From: Kosmotogaceae bacterium UBA1373
GTDB lineage: Bacteria > Thermotogota > Thermotogae > Petrotogales > Kosmotogaceae
Direction: 5' to 3'
Assembly (NCBI GenBank): GCA_002305955.1
Contig: DBRH01000076.1
Span: 3,116 to 9,859, forward strand
DNA: 6,744 nt
Made by a program: the position numbers and the translations under genes. Under the pieces are notes generated by a model that saw only the letters and a program-made list of their open reading frames with translations, was not told where the DNA came from and ran no database searches. Below, piece after piece: positions 1 through 5,922 of this stretch. Every line of letters starts with the position of its first letter. Positions within the stretch are counted from its first letter, which is position 1.

Positions 1-176
1 GTCTCCTCCAGCCATTTCAGCAGTCGCCGAATATCCGGGGGCGTTTTCTTTGCCCCCAGATAGGATTTTGGCGGAGTCACGACGTTTATATTCGCCGCTC
101 TTGCCAGTAGCAAGAAATAGTCTCTCGTGCAGAAGCGCTCGTCTACAGGGAGAAATACGACTCTTTTGTCGAACAT
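1..176 (-). CDS. DUF4127 family protein, N-terminal 58 residues only (3' end outside window)
   Basis: The ATG at 176-174 is 4 nt after the TAA of the double F5/8C gene and is the only usable start after an in-frame TGA at 188-186. The 58 complete codons read RVVFLPVDERFCTRDYFLLL, then ARAANINVVTPPKSYLG, then AKKTPPDIRRLLKWLEE. This matches the N-terminus of DUF4127 proteins as I recall it: a beta strand ending in PLDxRP, an alpha helix, VxxPPxxxLG, KxPGD and a WL-containing helix. The family is usually about 500 residues, so most of the gene lies outside. The consensus PLDxRP is PVDERF here. There is no signal peptide, so it is probably cytoplasmic. No good Shine-Dalgarno precedes the ATG, pointing to translational coupling with the gene before it. 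The function of the family is not established; the sugar-transport operon context suggests a carbohydrate role. Confidence 0.72.
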   Translation of the reverse strand, partial: MFDKRVVFLPVDERFCTRDYFLLLARAANINVVTPPKSYLGAKKTPPDIRRLLKWLEE

Positions 177-180
177 ATCT

Positions 181-1212
181 TTACTTCACTGCCCAGACTG
201 TGGCCTCGGCCAGCATGGTCCACGCGTTGCCCCTGGGTCTGATCTCGATCTTCACATATCTCGCCACTACGGGTTCACCGGCCACCCAGTATATCTCGTT
301 TATGAATTCGTTCTGCGCAGGATAGGGATTGGTAATTGTGGCAAGACCGACGGTCCTGAATTCCATTCCATCGTCGCTTACGCCTATCAAAAGACTGTTG
401 GGCAGGTTGACCGCCGAGGCGAACGAGCGCATGAAGTGGCTGGAAACCCTGACTATCGAAGTGGGTTCGAGAAGATCTATTATTATCGTCGGATTGATCG
501 CCGGGTTGTCGAAGCCGATCATGTCGGCCCAGGAGTACCTCGCAAAGCCGTCGGTTACCTCTATCGAATCGGTGTCCGCATATGCGTCCGAGGAAAGCGG
601 TATGAGCATGTACGGCTTGCCGACAGAAACAGTCGCGGCCTCCGTCAGATCCACGGTTCCCCCGACGACGGCTCCGAGCTCTTCTGGGAAGGCCCCGTCT
701 CCCACGATAACCTCGGCGACCATAGTCCAGGCCTCTCCTCCGGGAACTACCTCGATCTTCACGTATCTTCCGTAGCCGACGAACTCGTCGCTAGCCCAGT
801 AGAGCGTTGCGATAGTGTCGTTGGGAACCGGAGCCTCTGCGTATGTTATCCCCATGCCCAGATCCTCGTATAGTTCGCCGTCTTCCGAGATGGACACTAT
901 GAAATACTCCGGCAGATTGACGGCCGAAGGGGCCGAGTACATGATCTTCAGAGCGACGTAAGACACCTCTTCGAAGACAGCGCCGAGATCGACAACGATC
1001 GTAGGGTTGGCGACGGGGTTCTCCCAGCCCACCATGTCTCCCCAGCTGAAGTTGAAGCTGCCATCGGTGAGTTTAGTTCCAGTATCCGCGTAATTGGGAT
1101 TCGGCTCAGGACTCAACGTATAGGTCTTGCCGGCCGACACGTTGAACTCGCCGGCGAACATGAAAGAAACCACCATTAACGCGAGAAGTAACAATATACC
1201 CTTTTTGAACAT
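181..1212 (-). CDS. Secreted protein of two tandem F5/8 type C (discoidin/CBM32-like) domains
   Basis: 343 residues. Residues 1-20 are a signal peptide (MFKKG, a hydrophobic run, FMFA before G21) with no lipobox. The mature protein is two homologous beta-rich domains, about 24-172 and 192-343, joined by a short linker. Shared marks in order are GKxYxLxP, the KLTDG/EVTDG turn, WGDMVGW versus WADMIGF, TIVVDLG versus TIIIDLL, SAVNLP (identical in both), SEDGELY versus SDDGMEF, YWASDE versus YWVAGE, RYVKIE (identical) and AWTMVAE versus AWTMLAE. This is the usual pattern of F5/8C folds, many of which bind carbohydrates. There is no catalytic domain, anchor or transmembrane segment, so it is probably a free or non-covalently attached binding protein outside the cytoplasmic membrane. 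It follows the MalG-like gene by 29 nt and precedes the DUF4127 gene by 4 nt. Glycan binding is inferred from the fold and operon. Confidence 0.82.
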   Translation of the reverse strand: MFKKGILLLLALMVVSFMFAGEFNVSAGKTYTLSPEPNPNYADTGTKLTDGSFNFSWGDMVGWENPVANPTIVVDLGAVFEEVSYVALKIMYSAPSAVNLPEYFIVSISEDGELYEDLGMGITYAEAPVPNDTIATLYWASDEFVGYGRYVKIEVVPGGEAWTMVAEVIVGDGAFPEELGAVVGGTVDLTEAATVSVGKPYMLIPLSSDAYADTDSIEVTDGFARYSWADMIGFDNPAINPTIIIDLLEPTSIVRVSSHFMRSFASAVNLPNSLLIGVSDDGMEFRTVGLATITNPYPAQNEFINEIYWVAGEPVVARYVKIEIRPRGNAWTMLAEATVWAVK

Positions 1213-1219
1213 TTTTATT

Positions 1220-1229
1220 CCTCCTCCTT
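1220..1229 (-). promoter_or_regulatory. Extended purine-rich Shine-Dalgarno of the double F5/8C gene
   Basis: The minus strand reads AAGGAGGAGG, then AATAAAA, then ATG at 1212. The reading frame is open a long way upstream, so this site decides the start. It gives a signal peptide directly at the N-terminus. Confidence 0.85.
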
Positions 1230-1241
1230 TTTCAAGGTGCT

Positions 1242-2069
1242 CTATGATTTGATACCTCCAACCTGTATTCCTTGAATGAATGTCTTCTGTGCCAGAAAGA
1301 AAAGAACGATTATGGGAAGGGTCATCAGTACGGAACCCCCCATGAGTTGCGGCCAGGCCGTCGTACGCGATGTCGACAGTTGCTGGAGACCGATCGAGAG
1401 CGTGTACATTCGATCGTCGTTCAGATAGATCAACGGATTCAGAAAGTCCGTCCAGGTCCATATGAATATGAACAGCGCCGATGTCGCCAGAGCCGGTTTG
1501 GACAGTGGAAGATAAACCTTCAGGAAGATCTTCCACTCGTTGGCGCCGTCGAGCTTCGCCGCGTCGGAAAACTCTCTCGGTACGGTGTCGAAAAACTGTT
1601 TCAGAAGAAATATCGAGAAGGCGCCACCGAAGAAAGTCGGTACTATGAGCGGCAGGAACGTGCCGACCCAGCCTAGTTTGTTGAAGAGAACGAACTGCGG
1701 TATCATGGTGACCTGCGGCGGTATCATCAGCGTGACCAGCAGTATCCTGAAGAGAACCTTCTTGCCCGGTATTCTGAAATAGGAGAAACCGAAGGCCACC
1801 ACGGAAGACGAAAGCATGAAGCCCAGCAGAGTCATTCCCGTCACTATTACGGTGTTGAGAGTGTACCTCAAGAAGGGCAGCTCTACGAGCAGGTCGGCGT
1901 AATTGGACCACAACACTTCGGAAGGCCACCATACAGGCGGGAAGGCGAAAACGTCGTCGTAGGATTTGAGAGAGGTCGAGAACATCCAGAAGAACGGTAT
2001 CATGAAAAACACGGCGCCGGCTATCAGCAAGAGGTATATCCATGTTTTACCGAGCGATCTTTTCTTCAT
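1242..2069 (-). CDS. MalG-like sugar ABC transporter permease
   Basis: 275 residues with six hydrophobic helices. The EAA loop is FSDAAKLDGANEWKIF and then KVYLPLSKP (about 167-192), with Asp replacing the usual Glu at the first position (D169), G175 and L187-P188 kept. The C-terminus FIQGIQVGGIKS matches the conserved end of MalG/UgpE-type permeases. Its ATG overlaps the stop of the MalF-like gene in an ATGA (4-nt overlap), a sign of coupled translation; a GGGGGAG lies about 10 nt upstream. It partners the MalF-like subunit. No nucleotide-binding subunit is encoded in the window, so a shared MsmX/MalK-type ATPase elsewhere is expected. Confidence 0.94.
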   Translation of the reverse strand: MKKRSLGKTWIYLLLIAGAVFFMIPFFWMFSTSLKSYDDVFAFPPVWWPSEVLWSNYADLLVELPFLRYTLNTVIVTGMTLLGFMLSSSVVAFGFSYFRIPGKKVLFRILLVTLMIPPQVTMIPQFVLFNKLGWVGTFLPLIVPTFFGGAFSIFLLKQFFDTVPREFSDAAKLDGANEWKIFLKVYLPLSKPALATSALFIFIWTWTDFLNPLIYLNDDRMYTLSIGLQQLSTSRTTAWPQLMGGSVLMTLPIIVLFFLAQKTFIQGIQVGGIKS

Positions 2070-2965
2070 TGCTTATCTACTCCCCCGAAGTAACCGTATT
2101 TTCCGAAAAACTTGAAGACGAAGACGATCGCGATGGAAGTCATTATGAGCAGCACCCAGGCCATGGCGCTGGCGTAACCCATTTTGTAGAACTGGAAGCC
2201 GTTCCTGTAGATCGACAGCGCGTAGACCAGCGTAGAATTTTCCGGTCCGCCACCGGTCATTATGAAGACGCTGGTGAAGGACTGGAAGGAGTTTATTATA
2301 CCCATTACCACGTTGAAGAGTATCACCGGACTGAGCATCGGAAGAGTTATCGTGAAAAGCCTGGCGATTTTCCCGGCGCCGTCCAGTTCGGCCGCTTCGT
2401 AGAGCTCGGTGGGTATGTTCTGCAAACCGGCCAGATATATAACCATCGCCCCGCCGACTCCCCAGACACTCGTCAAGATCAGGGCCGGTTTCGACCAGGC
2501 CGGGTCGGTCAACCAGCCCGGCGTGGGAAGACCTATCTTTTCCAGCAGCAGGTTCACCGGTCCGAACTGCGGATTGAGGAACCACTTCCAGAGGAGCGCC
2601 GTCGCAACGGCCGGAACGATACTCGGCAAAAAGTACAGGGTCCTGAATATCCCCAGGAACTTGACCTTTGTGTTCAACAGTAGGGCCACGAGGATGCTCA
2701 GGACCTGTGCGAGGGGGATACCGATTATCGCCAGATACAACGTGTTGTAGATAGACTTCCAGAACAGAGGATCTTTGAAGAGCTGGACGTAATTGTCAAG
2801 TCCGGCCCAGCGTGGCGAAGATAGCCCGCTGTAATGCGTGAAGCTGAAATACAGCGATGCGATTATTGGATAGGCCGTGAAGACGGCAAGACCGATCAGC
2901 CAGGGAGAAAGGAAGAGCAAACCGATACGCGCCTCTCTAAGCCTGGACTTCGCCACTTTGCTCAT
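2066..2965 (-). CDS. MalF-like sugar ABC transporter permease
   Basis: 299 residues, six predicted membrane helices at about 13-37, 73-95, 108-128, 160-180, 211-235 and 264-287. The EAA loop that docks on the ATPase is YEAAELDGAGKIARLF and then ITLPMLSP (about 189-213), with the conserved E190-A-A, G196 and L208-P209. The N-terminus (GLLFLSPWLIGLAVFTAYPI) and TGGGPENST (237-245) are standard for the MalF/UgpA group. The ATG lies 3 nt after the binding-protein TAA; its GGGGAGG Shine-Dalgarno sits inside the 3' end of that gene with rather long spacing (about 12 nt), which suggests translational coupling. It forms the inner-membrane channel with the MalG-like subunit. It lacks the long periplasmic insertion of E. 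coli MalF, like most members of the family. Confidence 0.94.
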   Translation of the reverse strand: MSKVAKSRLREARIGLLFLSPWLIGLAVFTAYPIIASLYFSFTHYSGLSSPRWAGLDNYVQLFKDPLFWKSIYNTLYLAIIGIPLAQVLSILVALLLNTKVKFLGIFRTLYFLPSIVPAVATALLWKWFLNPQFGPVNLLLEKIGLPTPGWLTDPAWSKPALILTSVWGVGGAMVIYLAGLQNIPTELYEAAELDGAGKIARLFTITLPMLSPVILFNVVMGIINSFQSFTSVFIMTGGGPENSTLVYALSIYRNGFQFYKMGYASAMAWVLLIMTSIAIVFVFKFFGKYGYFGGVDKQ

Positions 2966-2968
2966 GGG

Positions 2969-4222
2969 TTATTCGTACCTCCCCAGTTCCCTTATTACGG
3001 CCTGCTGAACATCGTTCAAAGCCTGCTCGGCCGTCTTGGCTCCGCTCTGTACGTATTGCAACGCCTGATTCAGCTCCTCCATGTAATACAGTCCGATCGG
3101 AAGCGTGGGGAAGAAATACACATAACCGTTGGTCAGCATATCTATGTATATCTCCATATTCGGAAGCATTTTCGACTGGAAGGCCTGATTGTCTATCGCA
3201 TCGACCCTGGGGGGGATGTTCGACAACTCGGCGGCGAACCGGGCGGCCTGATCTTTATCGGTCAACCACTTCAGAAACTCGAAGGATTGATCGGGGTACT
3301 TCGAACCCTTGGGGATAGCCCAGAAGGAGCCGTTCAAATAGGCTACCTTCTCTCTGCCGCCTTCGGGGGCCGGGAAGGGCGAAACTCCGTATTCGAAATC
3401 GCTCTTGGCGAACTGCTTTATGAAGAGCAGCTCCCACTGTCCGGCCTCCTGGATCGCCAGCTGTCCCCGGTAGAAGGGGTTGTAGGAACTGGCCATCTCT
3501 CCCCAGGTGGCCTGGAAGACCCTGATCTTCTGCAGATCGAACTTCTTGTAGTACGAAGCCACCCAATCGAGCGCCGCGACGTTGCCGGGATGGTTGGCCG
3601 TTATCTCTTCGGTTTCCGGATCCCACAGCTGGCCGCCGAAGACGTAGAAGTAAATATGGCTCACGTTCGGCAAAAAGCCCAGCCGCCTTATATTACCCCT
3701 GGTGTCCTGTTTGAAAAGCAGTTCGGCGTACCTGTCAAGCTCCTGGATATTTTCCGGCGGTCTGTCCGGGTCGAGGCCGACCTCTTTGAAGAGAGCCTTG
3801 TTCCACATGAAGGCGTAAGCGTTGAGGGTCGTAGGGAGGCCGTACTTGATCCCCCTGTAGGCTCCGTAAGACCAGACCCCGGGAAGGTAGTCGGACTCGT
3901 CGATCCCTGCCGAGCCGAGATAATCGTTGAGCGGTATCAAAGCGCCGCTCTCGCCCAGTGGCACGACCATCCAGTCCCAGATCGTCACTATGTCAGGCGT
4001 CGAAGAACCGGCCAGAGCGGTGTTTATCTTCTCTCCCTGTCCTATCGGAACGAAGACCGGCCTCACGACTATCTCGTTCTGGCTCGCGTTGAATTCCTCC
4101 ACCAGTGCCAGAAGGGCCTTCCCTTCGTCCCCTCCCCAGGCGTACCAGAAGGAAAGCTCGGTCTTGGCCAGACCGACCATCGCAACTGCCAGTATAACCG
4201 TGATCGCAAGAACTTTCTTCAT
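2969..4222 (-). CDS. Extracellular solute-binding protein, family 1 (MalE-like), sugar ABC transporter
   Basis: 417 residues. It starts at an ATG preceded 7 nt upstream by GGGGG, and 2 nt after the TGA of the DUF4434 gene; the in-frame TTG at 4228 is too close to that Shine-Dalgarno. Residues 1-19 are a signal peptide (MKKVLAITVI to GLA) without a lipobox Cys. The mature start TELSFWYAWGGDE and the segment YGLPTTLNAYAFMWNKALF (128-146) followed by LFKEVGLDPDRPP are typical of the family 1 binding-protein fold. Asn and aromatic residues around W27/W30, W82/W84, W240 and W263 suit stacking on a sugar ring. Length is normal for the family. It captures the substrate outside the membrane and delivers it to the two permeases encoded directly downstream. 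An oligosaccharide ligand is likely from family and context; its identity is unknown. Confidence 0.93.
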   Translation of the reverse strand: MKKVLAITVILAVAMVGLAKTELSFWYAWGGDEGKALLALVEEFNASQNEIVVRPVFVPIGQGEKINTALAGSSTPDIVTIWDWMVVPLGESGALIPLNDYLGSAGIDESDYLPGVWSYGAYRGIKYGLPTTLNAYAFMWNKALFKEVGLDPDRPPENIQELDRYAELLFKQDTRGNIRRLGFLPNVSHIYFYVFGGQLWDPETEEITANHPGNVAALDWVASYYKKFDLQKIRVFQATWGEMASSYNPFYRGQLAIQEAGQWELLFIKQFAKSDFEYGVSPFPAPEGGREKVAYLNGSFWAIPKGSKYPDQSFEFLKWLTDKDQAARFAAELSNIPPRVDAIDNQAFQSKMLPNMEIYIDMLTNGYVYFFPTLPIGLYYMEELNQALQYVQSGAKTAEQALNDVQQAVIRELGRYE

Positions 4223-4224
4223 GA

Positions 4225-5658
4225 TCAATCCCCCAATCCTGTGTATTCTTTATAGGCCTTGTAAAGCTCTTCGGCCTTGCCTCCCAGCCTCGGAGTCATG
4301 TAGTGTGGGAAATCGAATATGACGACTTTCTCGGTGTAGGGAGACTGCATCTGAAGCTGGTCAACGACCCTTTCTATATCGGCCGGCACGGCCTGCCAGC
4401 TTCCGGCATCGACGGGCCAGCCGTGGATCTGGTCGAAGACCTCCACGTTTACCCAGAACCTCACTCCGTGCTTGTCCATGATCGGCTTCAAAGCCTTTAT
4501 AACCCCGGCCGACTCGGCGACCGAAGTTCTTCTGGTTCCGACTCCGTCCTGCATGGCTATGATATCCACCTTCGCCTCGCTGAGCACATAATCCCACCAT
4601 TCGGCATACGCTTCCCCGTTGGGGTTGATTCCGAAGTATGGAGAGATCATGACCGGCTTTCTGGTGAGGAACTTCGCGTAGGTAACCATGGATTTAAGAT
4701 AAGTCCTTATGCCGTCTTTCCTGGTCTGCGTGAGGAAATTCCTGTCGTCTATCTCTTCGGGAAGGTACCAGCCGGCAAGAGAGGCGTGAGCGCCGTAAAG
4801 ACTGAAAAGCTCCGTCAAGATCTTCTGGTTCATGTTTATCTGTTCTTTGGGATCGAACTCGCCCGACCAGTAAGAGGGGTTGAGCGAGAGACCGAGGAAA
4901 ACTTTCATATCGAGCGAATCGGCGGCCTTCAAGAGTTCGCCAAGCGTGTCGTTTGCCTTTTCCTGTTTGTTCTCTTCCCAGGTGACCTTCCCCGCGCTCA
5001 TGAAGGCCTTCCCGTCGTTTGAAACGGCTACTTCGTAGCCCTTCGAGGGGATCTGAACACCGGATATTTCCGATCTCATGAACTTGACAGCGATAGAGTC
5101 TATAGTGGTCAACTCTCCCAGATCTACAACGATCTCGATGGGTTTTTCCGGATACTGCCAGCCCACCATCGCGCCCCATGCGTAATCGGCCACACCGTCG
5201 GTCAATTTTCCGTCGGAGGGATAGCTGGGGTTGGCCTGGGGATCGACCGTGTAGGTTTTTCCGGCCGAGAGCGCCTCTTCCCCCTTCTTGACGGCGATCT
5301 CGGGGATCATCGTCCATTCTGTGCTGGTCGGTTCAATTACTATCTTTACGAACCTCGTTCTGGTCGAACCGCTCCACACCAGTTCGGCGATACTTTCGTC
5401 GGGCGAGATCTCGTCTGTTTTCATATACCTGGAAGGGTAATAGAACCTCTCCCCGTAAGCGCTGTACTGGATTATCACCGTGTCCATGCCTATATCCTTC
5501 ATGAGAGAGAGTTCACTCTTCCACTGTTCCTCGGTGAACTGGGAGAGCTGTCCATCTAGCTGTATGAAAGCTCCTGTTATATTCTTGACCTCGCCGCTGC
5601 CCGCAAAGGCCGTCAGGCCAGATACTACTAGCACGAGAAAGATAGCGATTACCTTCAT
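4225..5658 (-). CDS. Secreted DUF4434-type TIM-barrel protein with an inserted F5/8C (discoidin) domain
   Basis: 477 residues from the ATG chosen by its AGGAGG site. Residues 1-19 form a signal peptide (MKV, a hydrophobic run, then AFA before G20), so the protein is exported; there is no lipobox Cys. Residues 27-78 (FIQLDGQ, then WKSELSLMKDIGMDTVIIQYS) and 235-477 (ELLKAADSLDMKVFLGL, GWYLPEEID, NVEVF) match the two parts of a DUF4434 domain, a glycoside-hydrolase-like TIM barrel of unproven activity. Conserved acidic residues in catalytic-looking positions are E301/E302 in LPEEID, D371 in QDGVG and E406 in NVEVF. Between the barrel parts, residues about 80-233 are a discoidin-like domain related to the two in the downstream protein, but with its segments in permuted order. 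It is the first gene after the promoter, and its TGA is 2 nt before the solute-binding protein ATG, so it is probably linked to capture or trimming of the transported glycan. Family assignment comes from recalled motifs; enzymatic activity is inferred. Confidence 0.82.
   Translation of the reverse strand: MKVIAIFLVLVVSGLTAFAGSGEVKNITGAFIQLDGQLSQFTEEQWKSELSLMKDIGMDTVIIQYSAYGERFYYPSRYMKTDEISPDESIAELVWSGSTRTRFVKIVIEPTSTEWTMIPEIAVKKGEEALSAGKTYTVDPQANPSYPSDGKLTDGVADYAWGAMVGWQYPEKPIEIVVDLGELTTIDSIAVKFMRSEISGVQIPSKGYEVAVSNDGKAFMSAGKVTWEENKQEKANDTLGELLKAADSLDMKVFLGLSLNPSYWSGEFDPKEQINMNQKILTELFSLYGAHASLAGWYLPEEIDDRNFLTQTRKDGIRTYLKSMVTYAKFLTRKPVMISPYFGINPNGEAYAEWWDYVLSEAKVDIIAMQDGVGTRRTSVAESAGVIKALKPIMDKHGVRFWVNVEVFDQIHGWPVDAGSWQAVPADIERVVDQLQMQSPYTEKVVIFDFPHYMTPRLGGKAEELYKAYKEYTGLGD
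4960..5421 (-). other. Segment encoding the apparently circularly permuted F5/8C domain
   Basis: This encodes residues 80-233 of the DUF4434 protein. The first part (about 84-127) contains LVWSGSTRTRFVKI and TEWTMIPEIAV, which match the C-terminal strands of the downstream F5/8C domains (LYWASDEFVGYGRYVKI, EAWTMVAEVIV). The second part (about 130-224) contains AGKTYTVDPQANPSYPSDG, WGAMVGW and VSNDGKAF, matching their N-terminal and middle parts (AGKTYTLSPEPNPNYAD, WGDMVGW, ISEDGELY). The reading frame is continuous throughout. Confidence 0.72.
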
Positions 5659-5666
5659 TCGATCAA

Positions 5667-5672
5667 CCTCCT
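5667..5672 (-). promoter_or_regulatory. Strong Shine-Dalgarno that fixes the DUF4434 start
   Basis: The minus strand reads AAGGAGGTTGATCGA and then ATG, a full AGGAGG core 8 nt before the ATG at 5658. An in-frame TTG at 5676-5674 lies before the Shine-Dalgarno and would add six charged residues ahead of the signal peptide, so the ATG is preferred. Confidence 0.85.
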
Positions 5673-5696
5673 TCAAAGTTAGCCGTCTTTGTGAAT

Positions 5697-5725
5697 ATTC
5701 TACCAGAAATTATTATTTTCTCCAA
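5697..5725 (-). promoter_or_regulatory. Candidate sigma-70-type promoter of the six-gene run
   Basis: Read on the minus strand there is TAGAAT (5702-5697, five of six matches to TATAAT) preceded directly by TGG, which makes an extended -10 (TGn). The hexamer 17 nt upstream is TTGGAG (5725-5720), a poor -35 that keeps only the TTG; an extended -10 can compensate for this. Transcription would start near 5690, giving a leader of roughly 30 nt before the ATG at 5658. The surrounding sequence is much more AT-rich than the genes. Identified by eye, not scored. Confidence 0.5.
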
Positions 5726-5747
5726 AACTAATAGATAGTTTTGAGAA
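5718..5747. promoter_or_regulatory. Inverted repeat overlapping the -35, candidate operator
   Basis: On the plus strand the left arm TTCTCCAAAACTA (5718-5730) and right arm TAGTTTTGAGAA (5736-5747) are reverse complements except for one extra C in the left arm, around a 5-nt centre (ATAGA). The left arm covers the -35 hexamer, the classic position for a repressor site. A third related half-site, CTCACAAAC, lies at 5751-5759 and forms a second imperfect palindrome with the GTTTTGAG at 5738-5745. A terminator role is less likely because the arms are AT-rich and no T-run follows in either direction. The cognate regulator is not in the window. Confidence 0.5.
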
Positions 5748-5754
5748 ATACTCA

Positions 5755-5784
5755 CAAACGATGGCAAACAATGGCGAACGAAGA
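5755..5784. repeat. Three head-to-tail 10-bp repeats upstream of the promoter
   Basis: On the plus strand CAAACGATGG (5755-5764) is followed directly by CAAACAATGG (5765-5774, one mismatch) and CGAACGAAGA (5775-5784, seven of ten matches to the first). The 10-bp period is close to one helical turn, so a bound protein would see the copies on one face. They lie just upstream of the inverted repeat and partly overlap its third half-site. Whether they are functional or chance is open. Confidence 0.45.
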
Positions 5785-5796
5785 ACTCGAAAAAAC

Positions 5797-5859
5797 GAAA
5801 TGGCAGCCCTTTGAATCTGATGAGCAGAATGGAAGGGGTCTGAAATAGCCGCCCTTCGA
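5797..5859. repeat. Degenerate 18-bp direct repeat pair in the intergenic gap
   Basis: GAAATGGCAGCCCTTTGA (5797-5814) and GAAATAGCCGCCCTTCGA (5842-5859) agree at 15 of 18 positions and start 45 bp apart. They do not lie in a recognisable gene. They could be protein-binding sites or the trace of a small duplication. Confidence 0.4.
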
Positions 5860-5922
5860 GAGCGTTTCCAGGTTGCAGAGTGGGGATCTATTTTCTTAAG
5901 TGTGCGAGGTCCACGGGGTCAT

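Larger units (their letters stand above)
5659..5922. other. Non-coding intergenic regulatory region
   Basis: I find no convincing gene between the oxidoreductase stop and the next start. The half nearest the operon (5690-5784) is AT-rich and holds the promoter, inverted repeat and tandem repeats listed separately. The half nearest the oxidoreductase holds a degenerate direct repeat and a weak 6-bp stem (GAAGGG at 5832-5837, CCCTTC at 5852-5857) with no following T-run. No clear intrinsic terminator for the oxidoreductase is visible. Confidence 0.7.

Noticed and set aside
181..2043. Continuous minus-strand open frame that would fuse about 277 extra residues to the double F5/8C protein
   Set aside because: The extra part is an out-of-frame shadow of the MalG-like gene. 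The AAGGAGGAGG site and the signal peptide at the ATG at 1212 mark the real start.
2073..2585. Minus-strand alternative frames inside real genes (also 3255-3626, 4361-4600, 4694-5317 and 6356-6592)
   Set aside because: Their Arg/Gly-rich translations lack motifs, and the overlapping frame in each case encodes a recognised protein.
4226..4228. TTG as start of the solute-binding protein
   Set aside because: It directly abuts the GGGGG Shine-Dalgarno, leaving no spacing; the ATG two codons later has 7 nt.
2834..4255. Long open frame on the plus strand opposite the solute-binding protein (473 codons)
   Set aside because: It is the antisense of a clearly recognised gene, has a low-complexity Arg/Gly/His-rich translation without family motifs, and arises from biased codon use in the real gene.
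4303..5022. Plus-strand open frame opposite the DUF4434 gene, and similar ones at 127-873, 2042-2683 and 1272-1676
   Set aside because: All lie antisense to well-supported genes, lack ribosome sites and show no recognisable domain.
5674..5676. TTG as start of the DUF4434 gene
   Set aside because: It lies upstream of the Shine-Dalgarno sequence and would add a charged extension before the signal peptide.
5832..5857. Stem GAAGGG/CCCTTC with a 14-nt loop as a terminator after the oxidoreductase
   Set aside because: The stem is short and has no T-run on either strand, and the TTTTTT at about 5790-5795 on the minus strand is not directly preceded by a GC-rich stem.
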